From assembly GCF_030546645.1 (NCBI RefSeq), contig NZ_JAUOTO010000001.1, positions 372,001-436,000 of the forward strand: a stretch of DNA of 64,000 nt. The letters are read 5' to 3'. The notes under the pieces were generated by a model. It saw nothing but the letters and a program-made list of their open reading frames with translations, made no database searches and was not told the DNA's origin. The position numbers and the translations under genes were made by a program. This document shows positions 16,808-26,749 of the stretch, in pieces (the stretch's first letter is position 1; the number at the start of each line of letters is the position of its first letter). This stretch comes from Flavitalea plasmicola (GTDB taxonomy: Bacteria; Bacteroidota; Bacteroidia; Chitinophagales; Chitinophagaceae).

Positions 16808-17791
16808 ATGGCCAAAAAAAGAGTACTTATCACAGGGGCCGCCGGTTTTTTAGGCTCCCACTTATGCGATCGCTTCATAAAGGAAGGATACCATGTCATC
16901 GGGATGGACAATCTCATCACGGGGGACATGAAAAATATAGAGCACCTTTTCAAGCTGGAGGATTTCGAATTCTACCATCATGACGTCAGCAAATTCATCC
17001 ACGTACCGGGTGAGCTGGCTTATATCCTCCACTTCGCCAGCCCCGCCAGCCCTATCGACTATCTGAAGATCCCCATCCAGACCCTGAAGGTCGGCAGCCT
17101 TGGCACCCACAACTGCCTGGGTCTGGCCAAGTCCAAAAAGGCGAGGATCCTTGTAGCCTCAACATCAGAGATCTATGGTGATCCGCTGGTGCACCCCCAA
17201 CCGGAAGAATACTGGGGCAATGTCAACCCGGTAGGTCCCCGCGGTGTATACGACGAGGCCAAGCGTTTCCAGGAAGCCATCACCATGGCTTATCATAATT
17301 TCCATGGCGTGGAGACCCGCATTGTACGGATCTTCAATACCTATGGTCCGCGTATGAGGCTGAATGACGGTCGTGCATTGCCCGCCTTTATCGGGCAAGC
17401 CCTCCGTGGCGAAGACCTGACGGTCTTTGGGGATGGCAGCCAGACCCGTTCTTTCTGCTATGTGGATGACCTGGTGGAAGGTATCTATCGCCTCCTGCTC
17501 AGCGACTATCATCTCCCTGTCAATATCGGCAATCCTTCCGAGATCACCCTGAAGCAATTCGCGGAAGAGGTCATCGCACTCACGGGCACCAAACAAAAGA
17601 TCACTTATAAACCGCTGCCTGTGGACGATCCGAAGCAGCGCCGGCCCGACATTACCAAAGCAAAAGAGATCCTTGGCTGGGAGCCGAAGGTGGAACGTAA
17701 GGTTGGATTGAAGATCACCTACGATTATTTTAAATCCCTGCCTCCCGAAGAATGGAATAAACAGCCGAAGGAATTTGCGAAAAAAGCCTGA
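16808..17791 (+). CDS. uxs: UDP-glucuronate decarboxylase (UDP-xylose synthase), SDR family
   Basis: The 327-residue extended SDR has the NAD-binding loop [11 protein letters not shown] (about 8-18), followed by [16 protein letters not shown], which is typical of UDP-xylose synthases. The catalytic STSEIYGDP segment and the YDEAKR (YxxxK) pair are intact, as is [12 protein letters not shown]. It decarboxylates UDP-glucuronate to UDP-xylose in the cytoplasm. The upstream neighbour makes its substrate. The C-terminus ends with a charged Lys-rich tail of no known role. Confidence 0.92.
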   Translation: MAKKRVLITGAAGFLGSHLCDRFIKEGYHVIGMDNLITGDMKNIEHLFKLEDFEFYHHDVSKFIHVPGELAYILHFASPASPIDYLKIPIQTLKVGSLGTHNCLGLAKSKKARILVASTSEIYGDPLVHPQPEEYWGNVNPVGPRGVYDEAKRFQEAITMAYHNFHGVETRIVRIFNTYGPRMRLNDGRALPAFIGQALRGEDLTVFGDGSQTRSFCYVDDLVEGIYRLLLSDYHLPVNIGNPSEITLKQFAEEVIALTGTKQKITYKPLPVDDPKQRRPDITKAKEILGWEPKVERKVGLKITYDYFKSLPPEEWNKQPKEFAKKA

Positions 17792-17810
17792 TCCAAAAAG
17801 CCAGATCCAA

Positions 17811-19106
17811 ATGAAGAACGAAAGAATATATGACGAACTGACGGGCGGGAAAGCTAAGCTGGCCGTCATCGGCCTTGGTTATGTAGGCCTGCCCATAGCC
17901 CTGGAATTTGCAAAAAAGATCTCAGTCATCGGATTTGATATCAATAAAAAGCGCATCCAGATGATGCGTGAGGGGATCGACCCCTCCAAAGAAGTGGAGA
18001 CCGGAGAATTTCAGGGCCGCAACATCGTCTTCACGGACGACCTGTCGGTGCTGAAGGAGGCCAGCTTTTTTATCGTGGCTGTGCCAACCCCCGTCGATAA
18101 ATACAATGTTCCTGACCTGAAACCCTTGCTGGGCGCCTCAGAAACGGTGGGAAAGGTCCTGAAACCCGGGGATTATGTGGTCTATGAATCCACAACTTAT
18201 CCCGGCTGCACCGAAGAGGACTGCCTGCCTGTGCTGGAAAAGACCTCCCGGCTGAAGATGGGTGAGGATTTTTACCTGGGTTATTCGCCTGAGCGGATCA
18301 ACCCCGGAGACAAGAAGAATACCCTTCGTACCATCGTCAAGGTGGTGTCCGGCAATGACCAGGGCTCCCTGGAACAGATAGCGAAGACGTATGAGCTGGT
18401 GGTGGATGCCGGCGTTCACCGCGCCCCGTCCATCAAAGTGGCGGAAGCCAGCAAGATCGTGGAAAATACCCAGCGCGATCTGAATATAGCCCTGATGAAT
18501 GAGCTGTCCCTGATCTTCGACAGGATGGGTATCAATACCTACGATGTCATTGCCGCTGCAGGCACCAAGTGGAACTTCCTGCGTTTTTTCCCGGGTCTGG
18601 TGGGCGGACATTGTATAGGCGTTGATCCCTACTATCTTACGCACAAGGCCGCTGCCCTGGGTTATGAATCCAAGGTCATTTCGTCCTCCCGCTATATCAA
18701 TGATGATATGGCCAAATACGTGGCCCGCAAGATCATCAAGCATGTCCTGCGCATTTCCAATGAACCCAGGGTGCTGGTGAAGGGAGTGACTTTTAAGGAG
18801 AACGTGAGCGATATCCGCAATTCCAAGATCGTGGACACCGTAAAAGAGCTGCTTTCTTTCAATATTATCGTAGATGTGGAAGACCCTTATGCCATGGAAG
18901 ATGAGGTCCATGAAGAATATGGCCTGAAACTTGTTCGGAAGGGGGCGGGTAACTATGACGCCGTGATCGTCACCGTACCCCATGCACCCTATGTGGGACT
19001 GGACGATGCTTATTTCACGTCCATCACCCGGGAAGGCGCGCTGGTTGCCGACCTGAGGGGGATTTATAAGAATAAGATAACAAATAGAAAATACTGGAGC
19101 TTATAA
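17811..19106 (+). CDS. UDP-N-acetyl-hexosamine-type nucleotide-sugar dehydrogenase (WbpA/TviB/WecC family)
   Basis: I chose the ATG at 17811 (431 residues) over the TTG at 17775, which would overlap the previous gene. The Rossmann loop is VIGLGYVGLPIA, and the conserved ESTTYPGCTEE and SPERINPGD segments belong to the group acting on UDP-GlcNAc or UDP-GalNAc. The catalytic cysteine is Cys268 in GGHCIGVDPYYL. The C-terminal VLVKGVTFKENVSDIRNSK is also typical. It would make a UDP-HexNAc uronic acid, distinct from the product of the ugd two genes earlier. Its stop codon overlaps the next start by one base (TAATG). Confidence 0.9.
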   Translation: MKNERIYDELTGGKAKLAVIGLGYVGLPIALEFAKKISVIGFDINKKRIQMMREGIDPSKEVETGEFQGRNIVFTDDLSVLKEASFFIVAVPTPVDKYNVPDLKPLLGASETVGKVLKPGDYVVYESTTYPGCTEEDCLPVLEKTSRLKMGEDFYLGYSPERINPGDKKNTLRTIVKVVSGNDQGSLEQIAKTYELVVDAGVHRAPSIKVAEASKIVENTQRDLNIALMNELSLIFDRMGINTYDVIAAAGTKWNFLRFFPGLVGGHCIGVDPYYLTHKAAALGYESKVISSSRYINDDMAKYVARKIIKHVLRISNEPRVLVKGVTFKENVSDIRNSKIVDTVKELLSFNIIVDVEDPYAMEDEVHEEYGLKLVRKGAGNYDAVIVTVPHAPYVGLDDAYFTSITREGALVADLRGIYKNKITNRKYWSL

Positions 19107-20170
19107 TGGCCAACTTCACTAAAAAGATCATGATCACCGGCGGCGCCGGGTTTATTGGTTCCCATGTGGTAAGATTATTTGTAAAAAAATATCCCGGGTA
19201 CCTCATCGTCAATCTGGATGCGCTTACCTATGCCGGCAACCTGGCTAACCTGCAGGATGTGGAGTCTTTGCCCAACTACAAGTTCGAAAAGGGGGATATT
19301 ACGGACGAAGCACGCATGAAGGAGCTGTTCGATGCCTATACATTCGATGCCGTCATTCACCTGGCGGCCGAAAGCCACGTGGATCGCAGTATCCTGGACC
19401 CGCTGGCGTTCGTGAAGACCAATGTGCTGGGGACGGCCAACCTGCTGAATGTAGCATATACCAAGTGGAAAGGGGCATTGGATGATAAATTGTTTTATCA
19501 TGTATCCACGGATGAAGTGTACGGTTCGCTGGGAAAGGAAGGCTTCTTTACGGAAGAGACGCCTTATGATCCACGGTCGCCGTATTCTGCCAGCAAAGCA
19601 TCCTCGGACCATTTTGTGATGGCCTGGCACCATACCTATGGCCTGCCTGTAGTGCTGTCCAACTGCAGCAACAACTACGGATCCCATCATTTTCCCGAGA
19701 AGCTCATCCCCCTGATGATCAACAACATCCTGAACAGCCGACCCCTGCCCGTATACGGCAAGGGTGAGAATGTTCGTGACTGGCTGTATGTAGAAGACCA
19801 TGCCCGCGCCATCGATACCATTTTTCACCAGGGAAAGAAAGGTGAAACATATAACATCGGTGGCTTCAACGAATGGAAGAACATCGACATCGTACACCTG
19901 CTGTGCGGTATCATGGATAGAAAGCTGAACAGGCCCGCCGGTGAGTCAGCCAAATTGATCACGTATGTGAAAGACCGGCCGGGACACGATCTCCGTTATG
20001 CCATCGATGCTACAAAGCTAAATAAAGAGCTGGGCTGGACCCCTTCTCTGCAATTCGAAGAAGGGCTGGAAAAGACGGTGGACTGGTATCTGCAAAACCA
20101 GGACTGGGTGAAAGCCGTCACATCCGGAGACTATCAGAAATACTACAACGAACAATACAACAAGAGATAA
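19106..20170 (+). CDS. rfbB: dTDP-glucose 4,6-dehydratase
   Basis: The 354-residue SDR enzyme turns dTDP-glucose into dTDP-4-keto-6-deoxyglucose. Marks are TGGAGFIGSHVV (about 10-21), the catalytic HVSTDEVYGSLG, Tyr160 and Lys164 in YSASKAS, and NNYGSHHFPEKLIPL. The family sequence RDWLYVEDHARAI is present. It is translationally coupled to the preceding dehydrogenase (one-base overlap) and two bases from rfbC. Its product feeds RfbC and RfbD towards dTDP-rhamnose. It may also serve the aminotransferase at the head of the operon. Confidence 0.95.
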   Translation: MANFTKKIMITGGAGFIGSHVVRLFVKKYPGYLIVNLDALTYAGNLANLQDVESLPNYKFEKGDITDEARMKELFDAYTFDAVIHLAAESHVDRSILDPLAFVKTNVLGTANLLNVAYTKWKGALDDKLFYHVSTDEVYGSLGKEGFFTEETPYDPRSPYSASKASSDHFVMAWHHTYGLPVVLSNCSNNYGSHHFPEKLIPLMINNILNSRPLPVYGKGENVRDWLYVEDHARAIDTIFHQGKKGETYNIGGFNEWKNIDIVHLLCGIMDRKLNRPAGESAKLITYVKDRPGHDLRYAIDATKLNKELGWTPSLQFEEGLEKTVDWYLQNQDWVKAVTSGDYQKYYNEQYNKR

Positions 20171-20171
20171 G

Positions 20172-20726
20172 ATGCCGTTTGTAACCACCGAGATCCAGGG
20201 CGTATTGATTTTCGAACCTGCCGTGTACAAGGATGACAGAGGACATTTCTTTGAAACTTATAATGAGCAGACTTTTCATAAAGAAGGCATTACCAACCGG
20301 TTCGTGCAGGACAATCAATCTTTCTCGAAATTCGGCGTGATCCGCGGGCTGCACTACCAGCTGGACCCACATCCACAGACGAAGCTTGTCCGGGTGCTGC
20401 AGGGAAGGATCCTGGATGTTGCGGTGGATATCCGGCAGGGGTCGCCAACCTTTGGTAAATATGTAAGTGTCGAGCTGTCGGCGGACAATAAAAGGCAATT
20501 GCTGGTACCCCGGGGCTTTGCCCATGGTTTTTCTGTGCTGAGCGATACGGCCGAAGTGTCCTATAAATGTGATGGCCTGTACGACAAGGCCAGCGAAGGA
20601 GGCATCCGATTCGACGATCCGCAGCTGAACATCGACTGGCAGCTGCCGTTGGACAAAGCCATTGTATCTTCGAAAGACAAGGACCTGCCCCTTTTTGCGG
20701 AGTGCAGGAATAATTTTAAATTCTAA
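20172..20726 (+). CDS. rfbC: dTDP-4-dehydrorhamnose 3,5-epimerase
   Basis: The 184-residue cupin-fold enzyme epimerises the 4-keto-6-deoxy sugar at C3 and C5. FFETYNEQTF, FSKFGVIRGLHYQ with the catalytic His, and VPRGFAHGFSVLSDTAEVSYKC are standard motifs. Length is normal. It starts one base after the rfbB stop codon and ends eight bases before rfbD. Confidence 0.95.
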   Translation: MPFVTTEIQGVLIFEPAVYKDDRGHFFETYNEQTFHKEGITNRFVQDNQSFSKFGVIRGLHYQLDPHPQTKLVRVLQGRILDVAVDIRQGSPTFGKYVSVELSADNKRQLLVPRGFAHGFSVLSDTAEVSYKCDGLYDKASEGGIRFDDPQLNIDWQLPLDKAIVSSKDKDLPLFAECRNNFKF

Positions 20727-20734
20727 GGCGTCCC

Positions 20735-21604
20735 ATGGCAAAAGAGAAAATACTCGTCACCGGAGCAGGTGGCCAGCTTGGCAGCGAACTGCAGGTGGCC
20801 GGCAAAGCATATCCCCAGTTTGAATTTGTATTTGTAGATAAGGATGAAATGCCGCTGGATCAGCCTGAAATGGTACGCTCAGTGGTGGAAGAGGTGCATC
20901 CCTCCTGGTGCATCAGCTGCGGGGCTTATACTGCCGTGGACAAGGCCGAAACAGAGACGGAGCTGGCATTTGTCATCAACGGGGATGCCGTGGGCGCCAT
21001 GGCTGCCGCCTGTAAGACGGTCGGAGCAAAAATGATCCATATTTCCACGGATTATGTATTTGACGGGGAATCCGCCATCCCCCTGAAAGAGTCCGATCCT
21101 ACCGGGCCCATCAACGTATATGGCGCCAGCAAGCTGAAAGGCGAACAGCTGGCATTGCAAAATAACCCGGATACGGTGGTCATCCGCACCGCCTGGGTCT
21201 ACTCGGAGTTCGGACACAATTTCGTCAAGACCATGATCCGGCTGATGAAGGAAAAGCCTTCGCTCACCGTGATCGATGATCAGATAGGCTCTCCCACCTA
21301 TGCCGCGGACCTGGCGGACACTATTTTGAAGATCGTCACCGCCCCCCGTTTTGTGCCGGGTATCTACCACTACAGCAACGAGGGACAGATCAGCTGGTAT
21401 GAATTCGCCCTGGCCATTAAGGAGCTTATCGGCAGCCCCTGCCCGGTGAACCCCATCGCCACAGCACAGTATCCCACCCCTGCCAAAAGGCCTCATTATT
21501 CTTTACTGGACAAAAGTCTGATCAAGAAAACCTATGGTATTGAAGTGCCCGACTGGCGGAAGGGCCTGACCACCTGCATCCGGAAGCTCCAGGCTTCTAT
21601 TTGA
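20735..21604 (+). CDS. rfbD: dTDP-4-dehydrorhamnose reductase
   Basis: The 289-residue reductase makes dTDP-L-rhamnose. It has the nucleotide loop GAGGQLGSEL, the conserved AYTAVDKAE, HISTDYVFDG, the active-site YGASKLKGE (YxxxK) and RTAWVYSEFGHNFVKTM. It is the last gene of the operon. The thymidylyltransferase RfbA, which starts this pathway, is not in the window, so it must be encoded elsewhere. Confidence 0.95.
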   Translation: MAKEKILVTGAGGQLGSELQVAGKAYPQFEFVFVDKDEMPLDQPEMVRSVVEEVHPSWCISCGAYTAVDKAETETELAFVINGDAVGAMAAACKTVGAKMIHISTDYVFDGESAIPLKESDPTGPINVYGASKLKGEQLALQNNPDTVVIRTAWVYSEFGHNFVKTMIRLMKEKPSLTVIDDQIGSPTYAADLADTILKIVTAPRFVPGIYHYSNEGQISWYEFALAIKELIGSPCPVNPIATAQYPTPAKRPHYSLLDKSLIKKTYGIEVPDWRKGLTTCIRKLQASI

Positions 21605-21956
21605 TCGAAAGATAGGTATTAGGGGTCTTCACGGCAATACCACTTAGTGGGCATTTCGGGAGTCTAACGGATCGGTGTAAACCCGTACAAGCGGTCTAAA
21701 ATCACCCTAAATGTGGAAAATTTCTTACTCGTAAAACTACGAGTAAGTGAGTAAATGTGGTATGTATAAATGGTTATTAACCATCTAAATAATGCCGTAA
21801 ATATGTCCTATATGGGCGCATTCCTGTTATTACGATTTTCCGGGTTTGGACGTACACCGGATATTGTCTAGTTTTCGGGTTGAATTATTGATCCCTCTGA
21901 TCCCTCATTCGTATGAACGGGTAAGATCTCCGGGATTCGTACCTTAATCCATACTT
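21605..21956 (+). promoter_or_regulatory. Intergenic region upstream of the large secreted protein, with a 10-bp palindrome
   Basis: No gene is visible in these 352 bases, which are clearly AT-richer than the flanking genes. Bases 21724-21733 and 21738-21747 form a perfect 10-bp inverted repeat (CTTACTCGTA, loop AAAC). It is not followed by a T-run, so an operator or mRNA structure is more likely than a terminator. No convincing TAnnTTTG box could be fixed. Confidence 0.45.
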
Positions 21957-24806
21957 ATGAAACTTTTTTACGCCGTACTCTTGTTGCTTTCCGGTATACA
22001 GGCCGTACAGGCTGAAGGCACCCGGGAAGTAATGCCCAACAGCACCAACGGAACAGGGCTCATTGTTTCCACTACCACCACGTTTCCCCTGGGTAATGTA
22101 GGCTCCTATTATGGCGCCCCCGTGGACCAGCGCATTTACATACGTATTAAGGATTTTACCAAAGAGACCTTGTATTATGGGTTCAACTGGGAAACACTGG
22201 CTCCTTCCGGAACCATCTCTACCTATAGTGATGTCTACATGAATATCTTTTACCAGGATGCGTCAGCGAATGGCGTGCTGATCGCTACGGTGCTGCTGCC
22301 GAGCTCGGGGAATGGTTTTATCAGCACCTGGATCTCGGCTTTCCTGGGACCCAAGATCGGTGGCATTCCCAGTACAGGGTACAATCCGCTGACATTTACC
22401 CCTACCCAGAATGGCGACTACTATGTCACATTTTACCGAAGCTCGGATGGCGGCGTAACGCATAATATCGCCGAGTCCATGCTGGCGAAATACTTCGACC
22501 TCACGGTGGCGCAAACCGTAGGCGGTGTAACAACCCGTTTTCCCGGTCGTGTCCATTGTAATGAATGGGCATTCTCCGTTTATAACCCCTCGAATCATGA
22601 CTACCAGGATCCACTGGGTTCTTCCAACGCCCAGTTCTTTACCTATACGCCTGATTCCGTGGTTGCAAAAGTGTATTTTCCTACATCAGGCTTTCAGCCA
22701 TTGTCGTATATCGTTGCCTTCAACAGCTTTGGCGTGATCAACAATGGCAACTGGCTGGTGGACCGCAAGTCCATCGTGCTGCCGAAGTTCGACAGTGCAT
22801 ACCTGAGAGGAGGGTACAACGTATTCCTGAATTCGCCCGATGCGACCATATGGATCACTTCTCCCTTGCCCATAGCGCCTCAGCTGGTGACGCCGACTAT
22901 TTCCGGCTGTCCGCCGGGGCCTTATAATATCCGTTTCAATGCACCGCAGCCCGGGGACTATTATTTGCTCCTGGATCTGAATGGCGTGGCAGGGTACCAG
23001 GCTAATTCAGCCGACCGCTTTATAGAATTGATCAGCCAGTCGCCAGGTATTATCAACTATCCCTGGAATGGCTTGAATGGCCTGGGAGTGTCAGTGCCAT
23101 CCAATACCTCGTTCCCGATTACCTTCTATTTCAGGAAAGGCCGTATCAATATCCCTTTCTATGATGTGGAGCTCAACCTCAACGGGTTCAGCGTGGACGG
23201 CGTGCAGCCGCAGAGCGCCATCAACACTACCTTGTACTGGGACGATTCCCAGCTGTACAGGGTAGACGCTAACACAATACCGGCCGTTCTTGCCAATAAC
23301 TATAACCTGACCGATTCCGGATGGGACAATTCTGTCGTAGGACAAAAAGCCCCGGGCCATGCCTGGAGCGGCAGCGGCAATCCCAATATGAGAAGACCGG
23401 CACCCAATATCTCCGGTAATAACACAGACAACGACCAGACCAATGACTTCGGGAATGCCCGACTTATCAATACCTGGGCCTGGGGAGTCGAGCTGACCAC
23501 TACCCAAACACTTAAGCTGGCCTGTATCAGTGTTTCCGGTACGGTCTGGGATGACGCCAACAATAGTGCAGCCGGTACTTTTACCAATATATTTACTACG
23601 GGCGAGGTGGGAGTCAATGCAGGAGGCAGCCTCTATGCCAGCCTGATCGACCCCGTCACCAACAAGGTGCTGTCTACGACGACTGTCGCCGCCAATGGCA
23701 CCTACTCATTGCCGAATTGCCCGATCAATTCGACGGGTATGCAGGTGGTTATTTCCACTGTAGCCGGGATCGTTGGGAACAATGCTCCCATGGGCTCCAT
23801 TCCTGCAACATGGATAAATACTTCTCCGCTGAACCAATCCTTTAATTCAGTGGAGTCCAATATCACGGGTATTGACTTTGGTATCGAGCAGTTGCCGAAC
23901 TCGGTGGACCAGCATTATACCATTTCCACGCCCATCCTGAATAGCACGATGACCCTCAATGGTGCAGGCACCATCGCCAGCCCGGGTCCCCTGAAAGGCT
24001 CCGACCCCGAGGATGGTACGTTGGGCACTGGCAAAAAAGTCGTGATCACACAGGTACCGTCCAATGAACAGCTGTATTATAATGGCGTGCTGGTCACCAA
24101 CAACACCACCATCCCCAATTATGACCCCACGAAACTGGCGATCAAATTCACATCCATCACCGTCACCAGCACCTCTTTCTACTATGCTTATGTGGATGCT
24201 GCCGGTAAGCAGGACCCTTCACCCGCCATCTATACCATCGATATGTCGACGGTACTGGCCACTACCCTGGGATCCTTCGCCGGTAAGCCCGGTGATGATG
24301 GCAATGTGCTCAGCTGGGTCAGCTTTAATGAGACCAATGGCGTTTACTTCATCATCCAGCGTTCTTCTGATGGCGCGAATTTCGTGAACATCGGGCGTGT
24401 CGACGGCGGCACGACGGGCGCCTCGGACAATCATACATTTGTAGACCAGCAACCGACACCCGGCGCAACCAATTACTACAGGCTGCAGGTGATGGATCTT
24501 TCCGGGGCTGCTTCGTACAGCAGTGTCGTGCTCATCAATACCGCGGACATCAGTTCCGTGGTGGAAGTGACGCCGAATCCTTTCCGGGATGTCCTCAACG
24601 TGAAGCTGAACCTGGCGACAGCCGGGAAAGTTTCTATCCGGCTGGTGGACAGCAAGGGCTCGCAGTTGCGGAGCGCAGCATTCTCCGGCGTCAGAGGACA
24701 AAATATCCTTCCGCTGACGGGATTGGCGTCCCTGCCGGTGTCAGTGTATTTCGTGCAGATCGTATTGCCGGATCAGACATTTATCAAAAAAGCTTTCAAT
24801 CGGTAA
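21957..24806 (+). CDS. Large secreted surface protein with SdrD-B-like domain and type IX sorting tail
   Basis: The 949-residue protein opens with a signal peptide (MKLFYAVLLLLSGIQAVQA). The body is beta-rich, Asn/Thr/Gly-rich and repetitive, as in secreted adhesins. Around residues 525-640 a segment beginning VSGTVWDDANN resembles SdrD B-type Ig-like domains. The last 80 residues, starting VTPNPFRDVLNVKLNL and ending VYFVQIVLPDQTFIKKAF, look like a type A C-terminal sorting domain for the type IX secretion system. It should be exported to or beyond the cell surface. No catalytic motif is visible. The M28 peptidase gene follows after 50 bases. Confidence 0.82.
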   Translation: MKLFYAVLLLLSGIQAVQAEGTREVMPNSTNGTGLIVSTTTTFPLGNVGSYYGAPVDQRIYIRIKDFTKETLYYGFNWETLAPSGTISTYSDVYMNIFYQDASANGVLIATVLLPSSGNGFISTWISAFLGPKIGGIPSTGYNPLTFTPTQNGDYYVTFYRSSDGGVTHNIAESMLAKYFDLTVAQTVGGVTTRFPGRVHCNEWAFSVYNPSNHDYQDPLGSSNAQFFTYTPDSVVAKVYFPTSGFQPLSYIVAFNSFGVINNGNWLVDRKSIVLPKFDSAYLRGGYNVFLNSPDATIWITSPLPIAPQLVTPTISGCPPGPYNIRFNAPQPGDYYLLLDLNGVAGYQANSADRFIELISQSPGIINYPWNGLNGLGVSVPSNTSFPITFYFRKGRINIPFYDVELNLNGFSVDGVQPQSAINTTLYWDDSQLYRVDANTIPAVLANNYNLTDSGWDNSVVGQKAPGHAWSGSGNPNMRRPAPNISGNNTDNDQTNDFGNARLINTWAWGVELTTTQTLKLACISVSGTVWDDANNSAAGTFTNIFTTGEVGVNAGGSLYASLIDPVTNKVLSTTTVAANGTYSLPNCPINSTGMQVVISTVAGIVGNNAPMGSIPATWINTSPLNQSFNSVESNITGIDFGIEQLPNSVDQHYTISTPILNSTMTLNGAGTIASPGPLKGSDPEDGTLGTGKKVVITQVPSNEQLYYNGVLVTNNTTIPNYDPTKLAIKFTSITVTSTSFYYAYVDAAGKQDPSPAIYTIDMSTVLATTLGSFAGKPGDDGNVLSWVSFNETNGVYFIIQRSSDGANFVNIGRVDGGTTGASDNHTFVDQQPTPGATNYYRLQVMDLSGAASYSSVVLINTADISSVVEVTPNPFRDVLNVKLNLATAGKVSIRLVDSKGSQLRSAAFSGVRGQNILPLTGLASLPVSVYFVQIVLPDQTFIKKAFNR

Positions 24807-24856
24807 ATCAGTGATCAGTGGGAGTGAGGTGTCATTAACCTTAAATCCAGATCCTT

Positions 24857-26668
24857 ATGAAAACCCCTTCAGTAATTTTTTTCCTGCTTTGGCAGGCAGG
24901 AGGTCTGTTTGCCCAGACCAGCCCTTCGGTGTCAAGTACCGTGCTGGCCAATGTCCTGAAAGGTACATACACGCCTTCCGCCTACCAGGCGGCCACGGTC
25001 ATAACAGATCCGGATATTATTTCCGCCGGATTGCTCAACGAAATATCGCCGGACTCGCTGAAGGCGACTTTGTTCAAGCTGAGAAGCTTTCAGAACAGGA
25101 ATATGTTCTCCGACACGACGTCTTCCACCAGGGGCATCGGAGCCGCCCGGCGCTGGGTCCTCAGCAAATTCAGGGAGTACAGCGCAGCACATGACAATCG
25201 TCTGCAGGCGGGTTACCTGCAGTTCAACTATGCTCCTGCCAACAGCTCTGTCGGATGTCCGGGCAGCATCAGCCTGATCACGAAACACAGTGATGTCATT
25301 GCCGTATTGCCGGGCAGCCAGACCACCAATAAGTCCCTGATCATTGTGGAAGGGCATATCGACAGCCGTAACGACAGTCTCTGCAGTATTTCGACGAATG
25401 CTTTCGGTATTGGCGACAATGCGACGGGCACGGCCCTTGTAATGGAGCTGGCCCGTGTAATGAGTAAGTATACTTTCAGGAATACCATTGTCTTCTCCGT
25501 CAATACGGGCGAAGAGCAGGGATTGATCGGCGCCAAAGCGCTGGCCAATTATCTCGCTGGACAGAATATTCTCATAAAAGCCGTCAATAACAATGACGTT
25601 TCGGGTGGCATTTTCTGCGGTCATACGGCTTCCGCTCCCGGATGTCCCGGCTATGGCGCCATCGACAGCACCGACATACGTGTGTTTTCTTTGGGTAGCT
25701 TCAACTCTCCTCACAAACAATGGGCGCGCTATGTCAAGCTGGAGTACAAAGAACAGCTGCGCAATCTTGTCACCGTACCGATGAATATCCAGATCCAGCA
25801 GAATGAGGACAGGACGGGCAGGGGAGGAGACCACCAGGCATTCAGCCCTTTGAATTATACCGCTGTCCGCTTTACTCAGGCCTATGAGGACGGGGATGGC
25901 AGCAATGGATCTACTTATAAGGACAGGCAGCATAATATCAGGGATAGCCTGGGCCTGGATAAGAACAATGACGGCATCGAAGACTCGCTGTATGTGGATG
26001 TAAATTACCTGGCCAGGAATGCCCTGATCAATGGTAATTCAATGGCCATGGTGGCATTGGGGCCAGACACCATCACCGTAAATGCTGCCATCATCACTGC
26101 CAACCGCTTCCGGGTACAATTCACGCCTGCGGGCGCCCCGGCCTATCGGGTGGCAGTCCGGTCTGCTACGAACGACTGGGATACTGTATACACCGTCACG
26201 GGCAAAAGTGTGGATACCATCCGGGTCCCTTATGGCACTAATACGACGTTTTACCTCAGCGCCGCCGCAGTGGACAATCATAACACGGAAAGCCAGTTCT
26301 CCACGGAATACATCCTTTCCACCCAGCTGGTGCCGCTGTACCTGCAGCCGGACAGCAATGCGCCAGCCCCTCCCTCTCCCGATTATTACGGGATCCAGCT
26401 GATGCCGAACAAGCCCAACCCCTTTGACGAATCAACGATGATCACCATACAATCCGGCACCGATCTTTTTGCAGACAGGACTTTTCTTGCCATCAATTCC
26501 ATTGACGGCCGCCAGATCAGCAGGGTGAAAGTGCCGCTGAAAAAAGGGTTGAATGAGGTGTTGTTCAACCACGGTTTCCTCATGCCGCCAGGCGTATATA
26601 TCTGTTCGCTGATGATTGACGGATTACCGATGCAGAGCACAAAGATGCTCTTCCGTCCTTTAAGATAG
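24857..26668 (+). CDS. Secreted M28-family metallopeptidase with type IX sorting tail
   Basis: The 603-residue protein has a signal peptide ending GGLFAQ. The peptidase domain shows the co-catalytic zinc ligand series: His in VEGHIDSRND, Asp in GDNATGTAL, the Glu pair in NTGEEQGLIG, and a late His in GGDHQAFSP. This is the aminopeptidase pattern of family M28. A fibronectin-like region follows (about 420-500). The C-terminus, from MPNKPNPFDESTMITI to PGVYICSLMIDG, looks like a type A sorting domain. Two hairpins terminate the gene. The product is probably an extracellular or cell-surface peptidase. Confidence 0.9.
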   Translation: MKTPSVIFFLLWQAGGLFAQTSPSVSSTVLANVLKGTYTPSAYQAATVITDPDIISAGLLNEISPDSLKATLFKLRSFQNRNMFSDTTSSTRGIGAARRWVLSKFREYSAAHDNRLQAGYLQFNYAPANSSVGCPGSISLITKHSDVIAVLPGSQTTNKSLIIVEGHIDSRNDSLCSISTNAFGIGDNATGTALVMELARVMSKYTFRNTIVFSVNTGEEQGLIGAKALANYLAGQNILIKAVNNNDVSGGIFCGHTASAPGCPGYGAIDSTDIRVFSLGSFNSPHKQWARYVKLEYKEQLRNLVTVPMNIQIQQNEDRTGRGGDHQAFSPLNYTAVRFTQAYEDGDGSNGSTYKDRQHNIRDSLGLDKNNDGIEDSLYVDVNYLARNALINGNSMAMVALGPDTITVNAAIITANRFRVQFTPAGAPAYRVAVRSATNDWDTVYTVTGKSVDTIRVPYGTNTTFYLSAAAVDNHNTESQFSTEYILSTQLVPLYLQPDSNAPAPPSPDYYGIQLMPNKPNPFDESTMITIQSGTDLFADRTFLAINSIDGRQISRVKVPLKKGLNEVLFNHGFLMPPGVYICSLMIDGLPMQSTKMLFRPLR

Positions 26669-26679
26669 TGGGCTGAAAG

Positions 26680-26740
26680 GCGCCGAAGTCCGGCGCTCAT
26701 TAGCTAAATAGTCCCTGGGAGACCGGGGGCTATTTTTTTT
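26680..26740 (+). terminator. Double hairpin terminator after the M28 peptidase
   Basis: A first hairpin has perfect 6-bp arms (26680-26685 and 26691-26696). A second, with arms around 26707-26715 and 26726-26734, is followed directly by eight T. Position 12 bases after the stop codon fits a rho-independent terminator. Confidence 0.8.
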
Positions 26741-26749
26741 GCTGCCTCG

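Noticed and set aside
17775-17810. Upstream TTG start for the second nucleotide-sugar dehydrogenase
   Set aside because: It would overlap the uxs gene and adds residues before the normal Rossmann start; the ATG at 17811 fits better.
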